Origin: Euwallacea fornicatus
Taxonomy: Eukaryota; Arthropoda; Insecta; Coleoptera; Curculionidae
Reading direction: 5' to 3'
Length of the DNA stretch: 64,000 nucleotides
Assembly (NCBI RefSeq): GCF_040115645.1
Contig: NC_089567.1
Coordinates: forward strand, 124,001-188,000
Each line of letters begins with the position of its first letter. The stretch's first letter is position 1. This document shows positions 63,338 through 64,000 of this stretch, piece after piece. Below the pieces are notes generated by a model, which saw only the letters and a list, made by a program, of their open reading frames with translations, searched no databases and was not told where the DNA came from. The position numbers and the translations under genes are program-made.

Positions 63338-64000
63338 CTGTAAAACACAAAAAAAAAAGATAATCAAATTATAAATGTATTTGCAGGATAGTCTTATTAA
63401 GTACGTGCATTATTACTATCTCTGAAACGATGAAAGCTGCAAAATCGGGTAAATAACATACTATTAATCTCTTTGTTCATCCTCTATAGAATACAGGCTA
63501 AAAATGATGCGAAAATGACACTTTGCGTCCAAAAAATCATTACTAACTGAGTTTTTCAAATAATGAACCTCACGTTTTTATTTCATATTTCAAAAATTTT
63601 TCTTATTCCTGACGGGTCGATGTATCATCTATGTTTTTTTTTTGTTTTCTTTTAGCCTCCTAGGTCTCCCGAAAGGACTACAACTGATTTTTGTATTTTG
63701 GAAATTATTATGTACTAATACTATAGAACATCCTAGAATATTTTCATGATATTGTTATTGATAAAAAAAAACAAATCATACATAGATTTTTCTAAAAAAC
63801 AATAATTTCTAGCGAAATATAAAATGCAAATGCTAAAGCCGTATTTAATGTAGGTCGTATGTCTTGGAATGTACCCACTTTAAATGCACACATATTTGAT
63901 GAAGCCAATAAGCAAGAACACTTCTCTAACATCCATTTCTCCTGGAATACTCGATTCCTCTTGCAGACTTGCCATTAACATTTCTGTCCATTTGTGTTGA
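63338..64000. other. Intron upstream of exon A, partial
   Basis: No exon for domain I S1 was recognised. A plus-strand PPRSPERTTTDF piece near 63655 may be a mariner-like transposase scrap. A minus-strand open stretch at 63890-64000 (MDVREVFLLIGFIK) was not identified. Confidence 0.5.

Larger units (their letters stand above)
51727..63102. other. 11.4-kb intron between exons A and B
   Basis: It contains two Tc1-like fragments (53.5 and 56 kb), a 21-bp minisatellite (54.3 kb), a LINE fragment (58.6-59.3 kb) and a foldback element (60.1-61.1 kb). 51727-53510 and 61095-63102 are AT-rich with nothing I recognise. Confidence 0.85.

Noticed and set aside
63890..64000. Minus-strand open stretch MDVREVFLLIGFIK as a possible upstream channel exon
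   Set aside because: It does not resemble Cav3 S1 or the pre-S1 region, and I found no acceptor/donor pair with the right phase.

Overview
This is an AT-rich (roughly one third G+C) piece of an animal genome, almost certainly an insect. It has spliced exons with GT..AG introns, 50-66 nt mini-introns beside introns of 11-18 kb, and many decayed mariner/Tc1 transposons. I cannot name the species. There are no bacterial features, no CRISPR and no rRNA, and I recognise no tRNA.

One host gene spans the window on the minus strand: the pore-forming alpha-1 subunit of a T-type (Cav3) voltage-gated calcium channel, orthologous to Drosophila Ca-alpha1T and vertebrate CACNA1G/H/I. From 63.3 kb (5') down to 6.2 kb (3') I could place 24 successive coding segments, plus one alternative exon. 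Each junction between segments was checked for splice sites and reading phase. Together they encode about 2,200 residues, from domain I S2 to the C-terminal tail. The exons for the N-terminus and domain I S1 lie beyond base 64000. The four pore loops carry E, E, D and D, the Cav3 signature. The I-II linker starts with the basic helix-loop-helix 'gating brake' region.

Layout: domain I 63.3-31.1 kb (with introns of 11.4 and 17.7 kb); I-II linker 31.4-26.4 kb; domain II 25.2-17.9 kb; II-III linker 17.8-14.8 kb; domain III 12.8-11.8 kb; domain IV 11.75-9.0 kb; tail 9.0-6.2 kb, possibly with a last exon at 77-1.

The most notable feature is a pair of mutually exclusive exons (22326-22470 and 19797-19962). 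Both encode the domain II S5-P extracellular turret. Using both exons, or neither, creates an immediate stop, and the two differ in length and cysteine pattern. Similar alternative turrets in invertebrate Cav3 channels have been linked to sodium versus calcium permeability.

Nearly everything else is intronic repeat: an end-to-end mariner (4111-5362); a Tc1-like element (13050-14645); at least six decayed mariner-like elements with unusually long terminal inverted repeats (about 140-400 bp); foldback/MITE elements; a non-LTR retrotransposon fragment; and several tandem repeats. None of the transposases looks intact.
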